From the NCBI GenBank assembly GCA_903813345.2, contig CAIIXF020000006.1, positions 30,670,024 to 30,734,023 of the forward strand: a stretch of DNA of 64,000 nucleotides, read 5' to 3'. The notes below the pieces were generated by a model. The model ran no database searches. It was not told where the DNA came from and was given only the letters and a program-made list of their open reading frames with translations. Numbering within the stretch: position 1 is the first letter of the stretch; every line of letters begins with the position of its first letter. This DNA is from Owenia fusiformis. Its lineage: Eukaryota > Annelida > Polychaeta > Sabellida > Oweniidae. Below are positions 1 to 13,500 of the stretch, in pieces. The position numbers and the translations under genes were made by a program.

Positions 1-1512
1 GTAATACAAAAAGGGATGGATATTGAATGCATTCAACCTGCTAATGCCTGGGATGGAGAAACAGTGCTGTGGCATGGTTACATGAGTAGACAAAACCTCC
101 ATATTCACTAATTAATGAGATGATGCACTGGCCAGGAACATATTGTCTCATGATAAATCAGAGTCCCTCTCAAGCAATAGCTAAAGAGGATCCTTAATAA
201 ATCATATCAATCATTCTGATATCGATTAAACACATTGATAAATAAGATCACTCAAAATCATGAATCATAATATTACTTAGCCATGTTAGCTATCTAAATA
301 TAAAACTGATGCTCAGGAATCTAACAGAACTAGCTAAAGCATCGTTATGTAGAAACCAATAAATAATTAATGAATCTGAAAATAAATAAAAATCACAACA
401 TGATATATGAGTATCTATCTTAGGATCTAGACACATCAATGTTGAATAATACATGAGGCCAGCGATGGATGGGTGTATTACATGCATCACTTCCTTCATT
501 CTTGGAAAATCTCACAGTTTACAGTTTGGACCATAAATTAATGAGTCGTGGATTTGCTGAAGTAAGGATTGTTAAAAATAAGAGAATTTTCAAGAGGCCA
601 CACACCAATGGATGAGAGTATACAAAATGTAAAAATGTGAAATATACAAATGTATGTAGACATATTGTAAACTATGGGCTTGGAAATGGTAGTCATGTTT
701 TAGATTGAAAAATACGATGAAAAATATGATGAAAAATATGATGAAAAGAGTGTTATTGATGCTGATATATTCAATGCTGATGAATCAGACTTTCTACTAG
801 TTAGTATTAATGACCCACTAATTTAATAATTTTGTTAAAGCCTTATCATCAATGTATGTCCACTGTTTCAATAATTTTTCTTAAAGCTTTACTGCCAATT
901 AATGATCTCCGAATTCGGAAAATTATTAGAGGCTTCTAATTCAGATTTTTTTAAAAGCCTTGCCATTTTATGATCTCAAAGTCTGCTGAGCAAAGCTCCG
1001 TTTCAGAATCAAAATCGTTTTTAGCACTGTATGGTTTTTCTTAATGAATACCCTTTCCTGATTCTGTCAGAATCTTTGCCGAAACCAATCAGTTCATTTA
1101 CAATAAGTTTTGTTTTACATGTTTTATGAGACATCTCAAAAATGCAGAATAATTCTGATAGATCACTATTTAACTTAACTCTTTCAAGACTGACTGCTTC
1201 TCTCACAATTACACAGCTAAATAACAATTTCTATTTTACATCTTTAGACAAGCAAAAAATCCATAGCTATGGAGAAAAATACAATAATGGCCTTGCTAAC
1301 TTTTAGTTTCAGAACATCGATTAGTATTTGCAATATGGTACCAAACAAACGACCAGGTTTTCAAAAGATTTTATCATCATAATATTTTAATAACCAGCAC
1401 AGGTTTTACACTAAGTATTGATTGAATTAGATGAAATTGAGAAACATTATTAATACATAGTTAAATTGTAGATATCATGTAGTTCTGTATGTATATATGA
1501 ACATGAGAAACG
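1..1512. other. AT-rich non-coding stretch, probably intron or upstream sequence of the plus-strand gene
   Basis: No exon with convincing splice sites is visible here. A short open frame runs from the window edge to a stop at 106-108, but it resembles nothing I know and has no boundary to test. A 12 bp repeat (GAAAAATATGAT-like, about three copies) lies at 707-746. The rest is ordinary AT-rich sequence. Confidence 0.5.
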
Positions 1513-4500
1513 TTGAAGCAGTTCTTAATAAAATTAACAATGTTTAGCTTTTTGGATTTGTATTTGAAGAAATTGCAACGTAAGAAGATACGTAAAAGTC
1601 AGAAGCATATACAGCAGATACAAAATGATGAAATTTACCATAATGAGAGTGAAGTATATTTTAATGAAACATACCCTAACGAAGGTGAAACATACCATAA
1701 TGAAGAATTTATAAACAGTTTGGATAATTTAAAGTAAGTTACTAATGAATATAGTAGACAAGTTTAAGACAAAATTATTAAATATTATAGAAAGGGGTTC
1801 ATAAGAGTTTGTAAGAGACTATGGAAACACCTGCAAATTAAACACAGTAAAACCTGCCTAATTATCCAAAATCCGCTGGAATTGGCCAAAAGTGCTCAGA
1901 TTGACAGGTGTACACATTCATAGGCTCACAAATGATTAAAGAATAGAGAGTTAATAAAATTAATAAATTAATTAAATATAATAATTAATAAAAATGAAAT
2001 TCTAAAGCTATTATTGCATGACATAGTAGGAGTACTCAATTGCCAATAGTTCTCATTTCTTCAATTGCAGCAGTGATGAACATAGAATTTATAGCTCAAA
2101 GATTGATCAGCTGATGAAGATATAAATTTGTGTATATTTAAACAAATTTTGTGAAAGTCACAATATTTTTATTTAAATTTTATATCTAATATATTAGTTA
2201 TTATTATGCATGTGTTAAATCAAATCATTGGGTGTGAAAATTGCAGAAATATTAAATGAAATATATGATATTTGTTATATACCTGATTGAGAGCGAGAGT
2301 AGTGAGTTTGTTATTGATTCTTAATGTTATAAAACAAGCAATCTTTTTCATGTCAAGCTACAAACTATTGTTGAACATATACTTAGTATGTCATGTGTGG
2401 AGTTGGATTCGATGTAAATTTCTAAATTTAGCTCAGATTTTATACCGCAAATTCTTCATTATTTTGGATTATTGTATTCTGTGATTGAACATCATAAAAA
2501 GGTATAAACACTAAAATTTCCAAATAAATTGGCCAATAAATAAAGATATAGTGCCGCCAGTGTTTAACAGTTGCACGCACATCCATGTTATTCATTATTT
2601 GGTGCAAAATTTTCATTGAAACAATTGTGGCCAAAGTTGGTCAAAACATATCAATTTCTCATGAGTTATCATCATTTTGTTTTATTAAATATTTCAATCT
2701 TTGTATTTTCAGTACTTTAACGAATGTGACACCAGAGACCCCTATAGTGCTAAGTGATGATACACTTAGCGTTTCAAGACGTAATCTTCACTTAAAACCA
2801 AGAGACAGATTATCACGTTCCGAACGCCAACAATTGTCCATGAGTCGGCAAACAGGAAAGCGGTTGTCTTTTGATTCAACAGTTAGACAAGAGCATCAGG
2901 ATCAGCCAATCAAAAAAGAGCAAGTATTCTCCACAGAGATGTCTCCTTATGCAGGAATGAATGGAGATTTGAAATCTTCTCGAGAGAGCTTGGTTTCTGG
3001 AACAAGTTTCGATGTAAGTTTTAAATACAAATGTTTTTAAATATTTAACAGAAGTACATCCCATTGCAATACAGCAAATGATGATTTGTTTGCTTTATAC
3101 TATAGATAAACAAAATATTAAGCTAGTGATTGAATTTAGATTGAAGTTAGATTGCATCAATCTTAGCCAGCGTGAGTTTATATTCAATTTTTTAAATTTT
3201 TTCCAGTCAACAGCCTCAAGCGCAAGTCTCTTTGAGCATGTTGCCAAAATGAGCAGATTTGATGATATTTCTGAAAATAGAGCAGCCATTCCTCCACTAC
3301 GTATTCGATCTTCAGTCCATCCATCAGATGCAGGCTCCTTTGAACTGCCGACAACTTGTATATCTCCCCCTGGTGGGAGAATTCCAAATGGTTTGCTAGG
3401 TGATGGGGGTGCTGAACCTAACATCAATGGAGATATCGGAAGACATTCCAAATATATTCCTATTAAGATTAGAAGTGTAAGTTCATTTAAGTTTTTCAAC
3501 ATAAATAAGGAAAATTAATTATTAAATGTGAAATGCTTCTTCTTATGATATCAAACTGTTTTTGCTAAGTTTCTGGTTTCCATTATAAGTAAAAGCTGTG
3601 TAAGTAAAACACCTCAAAATAATGTTCCTTCAGGTGTTAATTTTATCTTAAGTAAAAGGCTAATAGGAATTTGAAAAGTGTCCATTTAATGGAGGTGCCA
3701 GAACCAGTGCCGAGCCTTCATTTGAAATTGCTGTTTCAGAGTCCAATGATAGGACAAGAGGGCCTGATGAGACCAGGTGAGGTTGAGACACACTTAGATG
3801 ACAAGGCAGAGATGGAAAGACAGAAGAACAAGCAGAGACATCGTGAAAGGGCAAGATATGATGATGAATTAGTAAGTTTAATATTTCAGAATTGCTATAA
3901 CTAGAGCTTGACCTCGCTTGCTTTGATGTAGTCTATATGCAAGAAGAACACTCTATGTCGTTACATTCAATCTTTTGTAAAAGGTGGTTCCTATTTTTGA
4001 ACTCATTAATTGACATGATACTGTGTCAGGTACAACAGTGTCAAGATATAGGGACAGAAAATATTGACATTTTAAAAGTACTGTTTTTTTCGTTTTGTTA
4101 TTATGGAAAGTCAAACATGACTATAGATGATGTTTTATGTAGGCATTTATGTATGATACTTAACCATACTCTACGAAGAATGGATGATTTTTGTAGGCAT
4201 TTATGTAGGCATTCTTAAAACACGTTACTTTGCCTTAAAAACGTTACTTTATTGGACTTTAACTTTTCTCCTCGAAGAATGGATGATTTTATATTAAGCA
4301 TTTTAAAAACACAGTACTTTGCCAATAAAACGTTACTTTATTGGACTTTAACTTTTCCCCACAAAAGCCGGAATGTATGATTTTTTATGAAGGCATTCTT
4401 AAAAACACGTTACTTTGCCTTAAAAACGTTACTTTATTGGACTTTAACTTTTCTCCTCAAGAATGGATGATTTTATATTAAGCATTTTAAAAACACAGTA

Positions 4501-7500
4501 CTTTGCCAATAAAACGTTACTTTATTGGACTTTAACTTTTCCCCACAAAAGCCGGAATGTATGATTTTTTATGAAGGCATTCTTAAAACACAATATTTTG
4601 CCTTAAAAACGTTACTTTATTGGACTTTAACTTTTCTCCTCAAGAATGGATGATTTTATATTAAGCATTTTAAAAACACAGTACTTTGCCAATAAAACGT
4701 TACTTTATTGGACTTTAACTTTTCCCCACAAAAGCCGGAATGTATGATTTTTTATGAAGGCATTCTTAAACCACAATACTTTGCCTTAAAAACGTTACTT
4801 TATTGGTCTCTAACTTTTCTCCTCGAAGAATGGATGATTTTTAGGTAAGCATTTTCAAAACACAGTACTTTGCCAATAAAACGTTACTTTATCGGACTTT
4901 AACTTCTCCCCACAAAGAATGTATGATTTTTTATGTAGGCATTCTTAAAACACGTTATTTTGCCTTAAAAACATTACTTTATTGGACTTTAACTTTTCTC
5001 CTCGAAGAATGGATGATTTTTAGGTAGGCATTTTCAAAACACAGTACTTTGCCGATAAAACGTTACTTTCGTGGACTCTAACTTTTCTCCTCGAAGAAGG
5101 GATGATTTTTTAGGTAGGCATTTTCAAAACACAGTACTTTGCCGATAAAACGTTACTTTCGTGGACTCTAGCTGTTTCCATGCCAAGTTGTTAAAACACG
5201 TTACTTGGCCAGTTTATTCCTTCAAGTGTCGAACATTTTAGCCTGGCATTTTTAAAAAGCGTAACTTTGGCCGATTTCCGTAACTTTCTTGTACTCTTAA
5301 GTTTTCCTCCATCGAGCGTTGGTAAATTTTAGGTAGGCATTTTCAAAAAGCGTTACTTTGGCCCTTTTCCGTTACTTTCTTGGACTTAAACTTTTTTCGA
5401 TGTGTAACTTGAAAATCTTGTCAGTGAGTGGTATTACTAATTATTGTAAAAGATAAGATGGACCATAGTGTAAAGAGAGGCTAGTAGTGTTTTTCCATCT
5501 ATTAATTCACTTATTCCCTCTTGAAAATCTTAAATTCTTGCAATTTTGCTCGATTAATAATTCCATTGAGTAGGTCTACTTCGAACCTAGAAAACAACGA
5601 ATCAAATGACCATATTTAAACAGTTTATGGAAAAATAGAAACTTTTGTACAATGCCTAACTTTTGTTTTGGTTTGTTTCGTAGTTCGATGATCTTCCATG
5701 TTATTTTCCAAATAATAACATGGATGAAACTCCCTAAATAGGTACAGCTTTACTGCACGTTATACCTAACTATCTGTAATATACAATAGTTACGTCTGGT
5801 ACGTATGTTTATATTTTTTTCATTTTCTGTTGCAATGTCGGTTGCTTATTTAACGTTCAATGTACTCAATTAGGCGGTTAAAAGACCAAAGTGGATCCTT
5901 TTTCATGAATGTACGTTAATTTATAGATTAATTTAGCCGATAACAGTGTTGAATTACTGCAATTTTAGCGATTCATACGATAAAAGATCGATTCATCCCA
6001 AACACCCACTTTACCGGAAGGCGCTCTCTGACGTCCGCGCCATTTAGGTCACTTATAACATGGCATTATTTTTCACTTCCCTTTCCTAGTACGTTTGAAT
6101 GCAACCATCTTAGACATTGATGCAACAATTTTGACCCTCTTTCCTAAACAAATATTCTTCTTTTCTTCATCCTAGGTCTGATGGTGTATCTTGTTTATTC
6201 GATCTTGTTGTGCCAAGTCATGTTGTATGATACTGAGCGACATCTTTATAAAACACAGTTTTCAATCCGACTATAAGTATGAGTAATTCATAAAGATGTC
6301 GTTCGCTTCAACTACATCTCATAAATGTCGAACTAAATCACTAGTTTTCAAGAATTATATACACATTGTATTATTAAAAACACGAGCTAACAAACAATAC
6401 AATCGTTTGCATCAGAATATCAATGTATTTTTCCATTTAATATTGCACTGTGGTCTTTTTATCGACTGACGGAGACAAAACTGAAGTTCGTCAAAATGCG
6501 ATTCAAAATCATCTATTGAGTACTTTGAATTTAAAAAATAAGCAATCAAATGACCATATTGCAACAATATTTGGAGAAATAGAAACCTATGTACAAGGCC
6601 TAACTTCAGTATTTCAGATAGTTACAGCAAACATGTGGCATTCAGTAATTTATTGAGTTTCATCCATGTTAATTTTTAGTGTCGAAAATGTCATGGCAGA
6701 GAAGCATCGAAATATAAGAGGCCACACATATGATAGCTAACTACAAAACAAACCAAAATAAACAAAAGTTAGGCCTCGTACAATTGTTTCTACTTTTACA
6801 AAATACTGTTCAATATCGTCCTTTGATTCCTTATTTATTACATTCAAAATACTCAATCGGGCAAAAAAGTTTAAGTCCAAGAAAGTAACGGAAAAGGGCC
6901 AAAGTAACGCTTTTTGAAAATGCCTACCTAAATTTCACCAACGCTCGATGGAGGAAAACTAAGAGTACAAGAAAGTTACGGAAATCGTCCAAAGTAACGC
7001 TTTTTAAAAACACCAGGCTAAAATGTTCGAAACTTGAAGGAATAAAGTTAAAAGTAACGTTTTACTGGCAAAGTACTGTGTTTTTAGAATGCCTATATAA
7101 AAAATCACCCATTATTCGAGGAGAAAAGTTAAAGTCCACGAAGGTAACGTTTTATCGGCAAAGTACTGTGTTTTGAAAATGCCTTCCTAAAAATCATCCA
7201 TTCTTCGAGGAGAAAAGTTAAAATCCAATAAAGTTACGTCTTTAAGGCAAAGTACTGTGTTTTGAAAGAACATGCATAAAAATCATCCATTCTTCGTGGA
7301 GATCAGTTAAAGTACAATAAAGTAACGTTTTAAGGCAAAGTAACGTGTTTTGAAAATACCTGCATAAAAAATTATCCATTCTTCGTGGAGATCAGTTAAA
7401 GTCCAATAAAGTAACGTTTTTAAGGCAAAGTAACGTGTTTTAAGAAGGCCCTACATCAAAAACCATCCATTCTTCGTGGAGTATGGTTAAAGTCGAATAA

Positions 7501-10500
7501 AGTAACGTTTTACTGACAAAGTACTGTGTTTTGAAAATGCCTAATATAAAATCATCCATTCTTCGTGGAGATCAGTAAAAGTCCAATAAAGTAACGTTTT
7601 AAAGGCAAAGTAACGTGTTTTGAAAAGACTACACAAAAATTCACCCATTCTTCGTGGAGAAAAGTTAAAGTCCAATAAAGTAACGTTTTAAGGCAAAGTA
7701 ACGTGTTTTAAGAAGGCCCTACATAAAAAAACCATCCATTCTTCGTGGAGTATGGTTAAAGTCAAATAAAGTAACGTTTTACTGACAAAGTACTGTGTTT
7801 TGAAAATGCCTAATATAAAATCATCCATTCTTCGTGGAGATCTGTTAAAGTCCAATAAAGTAACGTTTTTAAGGCAAAGTAACGTGTTTTGAAAAGACTA
7901 CACAAAAATTCATCCATTCTTCGTGGAGAAAAGTTTAAGTCCAATAAAGTAACGTTTTTAAGGCCAAGTACTGTGTTTTGAAAATGCCTGCATAAAAAGC
8001 CATCCATTCTTCGTGGAGTATGGTTAAAGTTGAATAAAGTAACGTTTTACTAACAAAGTACTGTGTTTTGAAAAGACTACACAAAAATTCATCCATTCTT
8101 CGTTTAGAAAAGTTAAAGTCCAATAAAGTAACGTTTTTAAGGCAAAGTACTGTGTTTTGAAAATGCCTGCATAAAAAGCCATCCATTCTTCGTGGAGTAT
8201 GGTTAAAGTTGAATAAAGTAACGTTTTACTGACAAAGTATTGTGTTTTGAAAATACCTAATATAAAATCATCCATTCTTCTTGGAGATCAATTAAAGTCC
8301 AATTAAGTAACGTTTTTAAGGCAAAGTAACGTGTTTGAAAATGCTTACATAAAATTCATCCATTCTTCGTGGAGTATGGTTAACGAAATCGAATAAAGTA
8401 ACGTTTTACTGTCAAAATACTGTGTTTTGAAGTTGCCTACATATAAAAATCATCCATCATATGTTCTTCTTGGAGATAAGTTAAAGTCCAATAAAGTAAC
8501 GTTTTTAAGACAAAGCACCGTGTTTTGAAAATGCTTACATAAAATTCATCCATTCTTCGTGGAGTATTGTTAAAGTCGAATAAAGTAACGTTTTACTGAC
8601 AAAGTACTTTGTTTTGAAAATGGCCTACATGAAAAAATCATCCATTCGTAGAGATCAGTTAAAGTCCAATAAAGTAACGTTTTTAAGGCAAAGTAACGTG
8701 TTTTAAGAATGCGTACATAAAAAGCATCCAATCTTATTAGAGAAAACTTAAAGTCTATTAAGGTAACGTGCGCGTTCTAAAGGCAAAGTAACGTGTTTTA
8801 GAAATGGCTACATAAAAAATCATCCATTGACAATGAACGAACGTTTTAAAGGCAGAGTAACGTGTTTTGAAATGCCTGCATAAAACATAATCTATTCTTC
8901 GTAAAGATAATGATTATATCACCAGGTTTCAACAGCCAAGGTAGCCAACGTTCCTTAATTACTTTTCATAATAACAAAACGAAATAAACAGTACTTTTAA
9001 AATGTCAATATTTTTTGTCCCTATATCGTGACATATATAGTCAGGTAATTCCAATTTTTGTACCCATAAATTGCATGGCTTAACTGCATATTATTTACAA
9101 CTCAAAATTCTACTTAACAGACTACATCAAAGTGATTTACATTCAATGGATCCAATCTCCAATCTTGAAAATGGCCACCATAATTATGTAATTTTACCTC
9201 CATTCCAGGAGAGCATGAAGGCGGACCGCGAGGCAAGAAGGAAGCTGTACAAGGCCAAGAAAACAAAGAAAGCTCATCGAGATAAAGAACGTGAGGAAGA
9301 TGTCTCTAAAAAATTAGAGGTACGTTTTCAGCTCCATTGATCCTATTTCTAAACCATTTCAGATATTTACTGTTTACGTCAAGTTGAAACAAAAAATTCC
9401 TGTATTTATCATTGCTTCTAAGCTAAGAAAATACCAAACACTCCCGTCCTTTCTTTGATTTAAAAAAAGCAAGAATCAAAATCTTAACTTACTCTAGTCT
9501 CACAGTATTGACGAAAAAATAAAATGTGAAAATCTGTTATTCAGGAGGATAAGAAGCTTGGCAGGAACATGAGAGCTGGGACCTCACACCCAGAGAGCAA
9601 ACATTCCAGGAGACGAAGCTCTTCAGCAGAGTCTCCCAGAGTCCATAAACATAGAGAAAAGGTATATACAGTATACACTGTAAAAGTCTGCGTGGCCCTT
9701 GTTGATTCCATTTGCTTTGTTTGCACATTGTAGACGTGTCTAACCATAATGCATAACATGTAGTCTCCTTACAGAACTTAGGATGGAAAACCTGTCTAAA
9801 AACCCTTTTGCTATAGGATTTGCTAAAAGTATTCACATTGAAATGTCATAAAAGATTATAATAGCCTAACATGGCAGTCTAAAATGAGTAACTGAAAGTG
9901 TTCAACACTTTTGGAAAATGTACCAGCCAATTCAAACACTTATCCATTGCTCAATCCTAACATGATATAACATTTTACAGTTGTCTCATAATTTCCAATT
10001 CCTTGTCACCCTTTGTTGTAAGTATTTGTAACACAAAAGCGCAAATAGATAAGCTGAATTAATCAATTAAATGTGTGTGACTGAGGTTCAATACGGGAAA
10101 CATTCATCATGCTATGAAAATCTAATCTTTTTATTATTTTAACATATCAAAATAATGTTCCAGTATTGAACCCGTTAAATTGCTTTGATGTCTATCTGAC
10201 CTAACATATAGATATAAGATATAATATACGTATAGAGGGAGTAGTTTAAAACCTTTAACTGTGACATAGCTGAGTGTGTCTCATGGCATGATGAAATCTT
10301 GTATGAGAGGCTTGAATCTTGCGGAAAGGCCTCTCCTGTAGGAGAAAATGGGAGATCCATGCACAGTACAGGGTGTCAAATAAGTCCCATCCCCCCTGCT
10401 ACAGCTAAAACCTTAACAGATGGTTTCTAGTGTGATATACCATTGGAAAGATCATCCAAAGTTATGTTACCTCACCAACTCTCAAGTATTTTGGATGAAA

Positions 10501-13500
10501 TTTACCTGTATTTTTATGATGTCTTTTATAGTTAACGTGCCCTCCTTTAAGTAGCTTTTTTGCGTCAAAATAACAAGAATATGACCTCAGAAATACGTAA
10601 AAAAGTTAATCTTTTTCGCATTCCTCTTGTTACAAAAAAGTTTTCACCACTTTCCTTGCACCTCTATTTTCTACACATCTAACCCAATCCAGAAATTGGT
10701 TAAATTCATCGCCATAAACATATTTAGTCATCTTTTGGTCCCTTGACCTTTCTTATACCCGATTCTTAAAATCCTGCCAAATACGCCAAATTGCCATGTT
10801 TCTAGGCATATGGTCACCTCAATCGATACAATGTAAAAATGTGTGAGATTGATTGACATGTGTCAGATATATGCCAATCAACGTAACTTTGGAAGACCTT
10901 TCCAATGATATATCACACTTGGTACCAAATATCTCGGTTTTGGCTGTAGAGGGGGGGGGACGGGACTTATTTGACACCCTGTATATGTATATAGCTTACA
11001 TAGCATCATAACATTATCAGTTGTGCACAAATAAAGGATTTACTTCTCCATTAAAAACATCATGATGTTCATATATTGAAATGCAAAATATAGTCGAAAA
11101 TAATTAAATGACTAAAGAAAACAGTTTACACTTTATAGTCTGGGAGCATAAGTCCAAATAAGAGGTTCCGTGTCCTTTTTAGAGGCGAGCTTAGCGACAT
11201 ACATTTTTATGAACTATACGTGATACTTACCAAGAAAAATGATGTTGGCAATTCTGGATCCGCGACGGCGTTGCTATGGTAACCAAGTGAATATGCCACG
11301 CCCACTTTTAGGGGCACTTTTCAGTGTTTGGCCCCTATCTCCTTCATTATTGCTCAGATTTCGATGATATTCACACCAAATGAAAGGTAATAGATAGTGC
11401 AATCAAAATATATTGAGTTGGCAATTCTGAATCTGCGGCAGCGTCACTATGGTAACAAAGTAAATATGCCACACCCACTTTTAGGGGCTCTTTTCAGTGT
11501 TTGGCCCATATCTTCGTCATTATTGCTCAGCTTTAGATGAAATTTGCACCAAATGAAAGGTAATAGATAAAGCAATCATATATTTGATAAAATATGCAAT
11601 TAGGGTGATTTGAATCTTAATTATGACGTCATAACTGTTTGCTCTTGCATATTTTATCTTAATCATGATGTATAACTCTGTGAAAATTACTGTCTTTCAA
11701 ATGGTCAGTAATGCTTTCAACTAGTTTATTTCTTGTAGTTGAGTTTATAAGCTTATATCATTCATACATTTATGGTCATAGAAAAATTGAATAAATGTAA
11801 TGAAAGATGTCTAATTCAAATAAAAAATGTTCAATTCACACTGTTGCTATGGTAACATCATGTAGCAAAACTGTTCACTGTAAACAAGAAAATGTTTCAT
11901 TTTGACCAGTTGACTGACATGTATTCTTTTTAAAATTTGATGACAAAATAATCTAATAACTATAGAAAATTATTTAATTTGGATTGTGTTATATTATTAT
12001 GTCATAAGGGTAATTATTAATCAGGGGTGCAGCCAGCTTTCAGTCAGGGGGGGGGGGGGGGGTGGTAGAAGCCTCAAGTCAAAAGCATTTTAACCCAATA
12101 ATGACAACAGATTGGCATTAACTATTAAATATAATAACTATTTTTGAGGTTATGAGTATTGTAATGACTTCAGTATGAATGAAATGTCCCTTGGTCTTCT
12201 GGTCTTGGATTGTGATATTGGTTTTTTAATGGTGGGGGAAAGGGGGTATTAGACATTGTTTCTTTTCACGTTAGATCATGGTTTTGGGCTATATGGGGTT
12301 TGTTTTTCTTGACTGGTATACACTCAGAGTTTGCTTTTTCTTGCTAAGTTGCATTACAACTTTTGGTCCTTTCCCTTTGGCACAAGTGCTTATATATTGA
12401 ATGCATTAGTATTTTTTAAAAATAATTTTTATGTTTTTCTAACCTGGGTAGCATAACTAAGAAAAAATTAGTTTTTGTTCTAGAGGCATCCCAAATACGG
12501 GACATAGACACAAGTGCCCATGATAACATTTTGGGTTAAGAGGTTATGATTTCTTGGTTGTAAAACCTATTTATAATATCATATGATAACTTTTACAAAC
12601 ATGTTATTTTACACTGTCATTAACTTAAACTTAGTCTGTCTGTGGCCCCTCTAAGCATACATGGGGCTCCTATGACTCCCAAAAGCATCATAGTGGCCCC
12701 ATGTGGTCCTCAAAAGCATCCTAGTTGTCCCCAGTGGCCCCCAAAAACAAATTAGTGCTGCTATGAGGCCCTCAAAAGTATCCTAGTACCCATCTGTGAA
12801 CCATGACATCAACCCAGTGGCCCCCTGTGGCCCCAAAACGTTGCCCCAAAAAGTATCTCAGTGGCCCCAAGTGGCCTCTAAAAGCACTCCAATGGCCCCA
12901 AACTCATTCTAGAGGCCTCCAAAGCTTCCCAGTTGCCCCCTAGTGACCCCAAAAGGCATACTAGTGACACCCAGTGGCCCAAAAAAGCATCCAAGTGGCC
13001 CCATTATGCCCCCTAAAAGAATCCTTGTGGCCCCCGAAAGCATCCTATTGACCCCTGTGGCCCCAAAAAGCATCTCAGTGGCCTCTAAAAGCCCCCTGTG
13101 GACCTCAAAATCATTCTAGTTTCCCCCAGTTGCCCCAAAAGCTTCCCATTTCCCCCGCCAGTGGCCCCAAAAAGCATACTAGTGACACCCAGTGGCCCAA
13201 AAAAGCATCCAAGTGGCCCCACTATGCCCCCTAAAAGCATCCTAGTGGCCCCGAAAGCATCCCAATGGCCCCCTGTGGTCCCAAAAAGCATCTCAGTGGC
13301 CCCAGGTGGCCTCTAAAAGCACTTCAATGGGCCCTAAAATCATTCTAGTGGTCCCCAGTGGCCCAAAAAGCTTCCCATTTGCCGCCCCAGTGGCCCCCAG
13401 AAAGCATACTTGTGACACCCAGTGGCCCAAAAAGCATCCAAGTGGCCCCATTATGCCCCCTAAAAGCATCCTAGTGGCCCCGAAAGCATCCCATTGGCCC

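Larger units (their letters stand above)
4033..9039. mobile_element. Foldback-like DNA element with tandem-repeat arms, about 5 kb
   Basis: A plus-oriented array (about 4140-5400) and a reverse-complement array (about 6865-8905) are built from the same unit of roughly 85-95 bp. Recurring words are CGTTACTTTATTGGACTT and AAGTCCAATAAAGTAACG. Outside the arrays a unique inverted pair (about 4040-4105 against 8963-9030) matches almost base for base over about 65 bp. The octamer GTCAGGTA occurs at 4025-4032 and 9040-9047 and may be the target-site duplication. The core (about 5400-6865) contains more inverted and direct copies of its own segments and no convincing transposase frame. Arms made of tandem repeats are typical of foldback elements. 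The superfamily is not decided. Confidence 0.75.

Noticed and set aside
1-108. Open frame from the window edge to a stop, Trp/His-containing peptide
   Set aside because: Only 35 codons, cut by the window edge, no recognisable family and no testable splice site on the left.
6450-6656. Plus-strand open frame in the foldback core
   Set aside because: No transposase motif; the segment is partly a repeat copy of nearby core sequence (about 5620).
7810-8275. Three overlapping minus-strand open frames
   Set aside because: They are translations of the repeat unit of the foldback arm and repeat one another.
10660-10800. Faint transposase-like reading on the minus strand of the mariner-type MITE
   Set aside because: Broken by stops and too short and divergent to assign; kept only as a remark.
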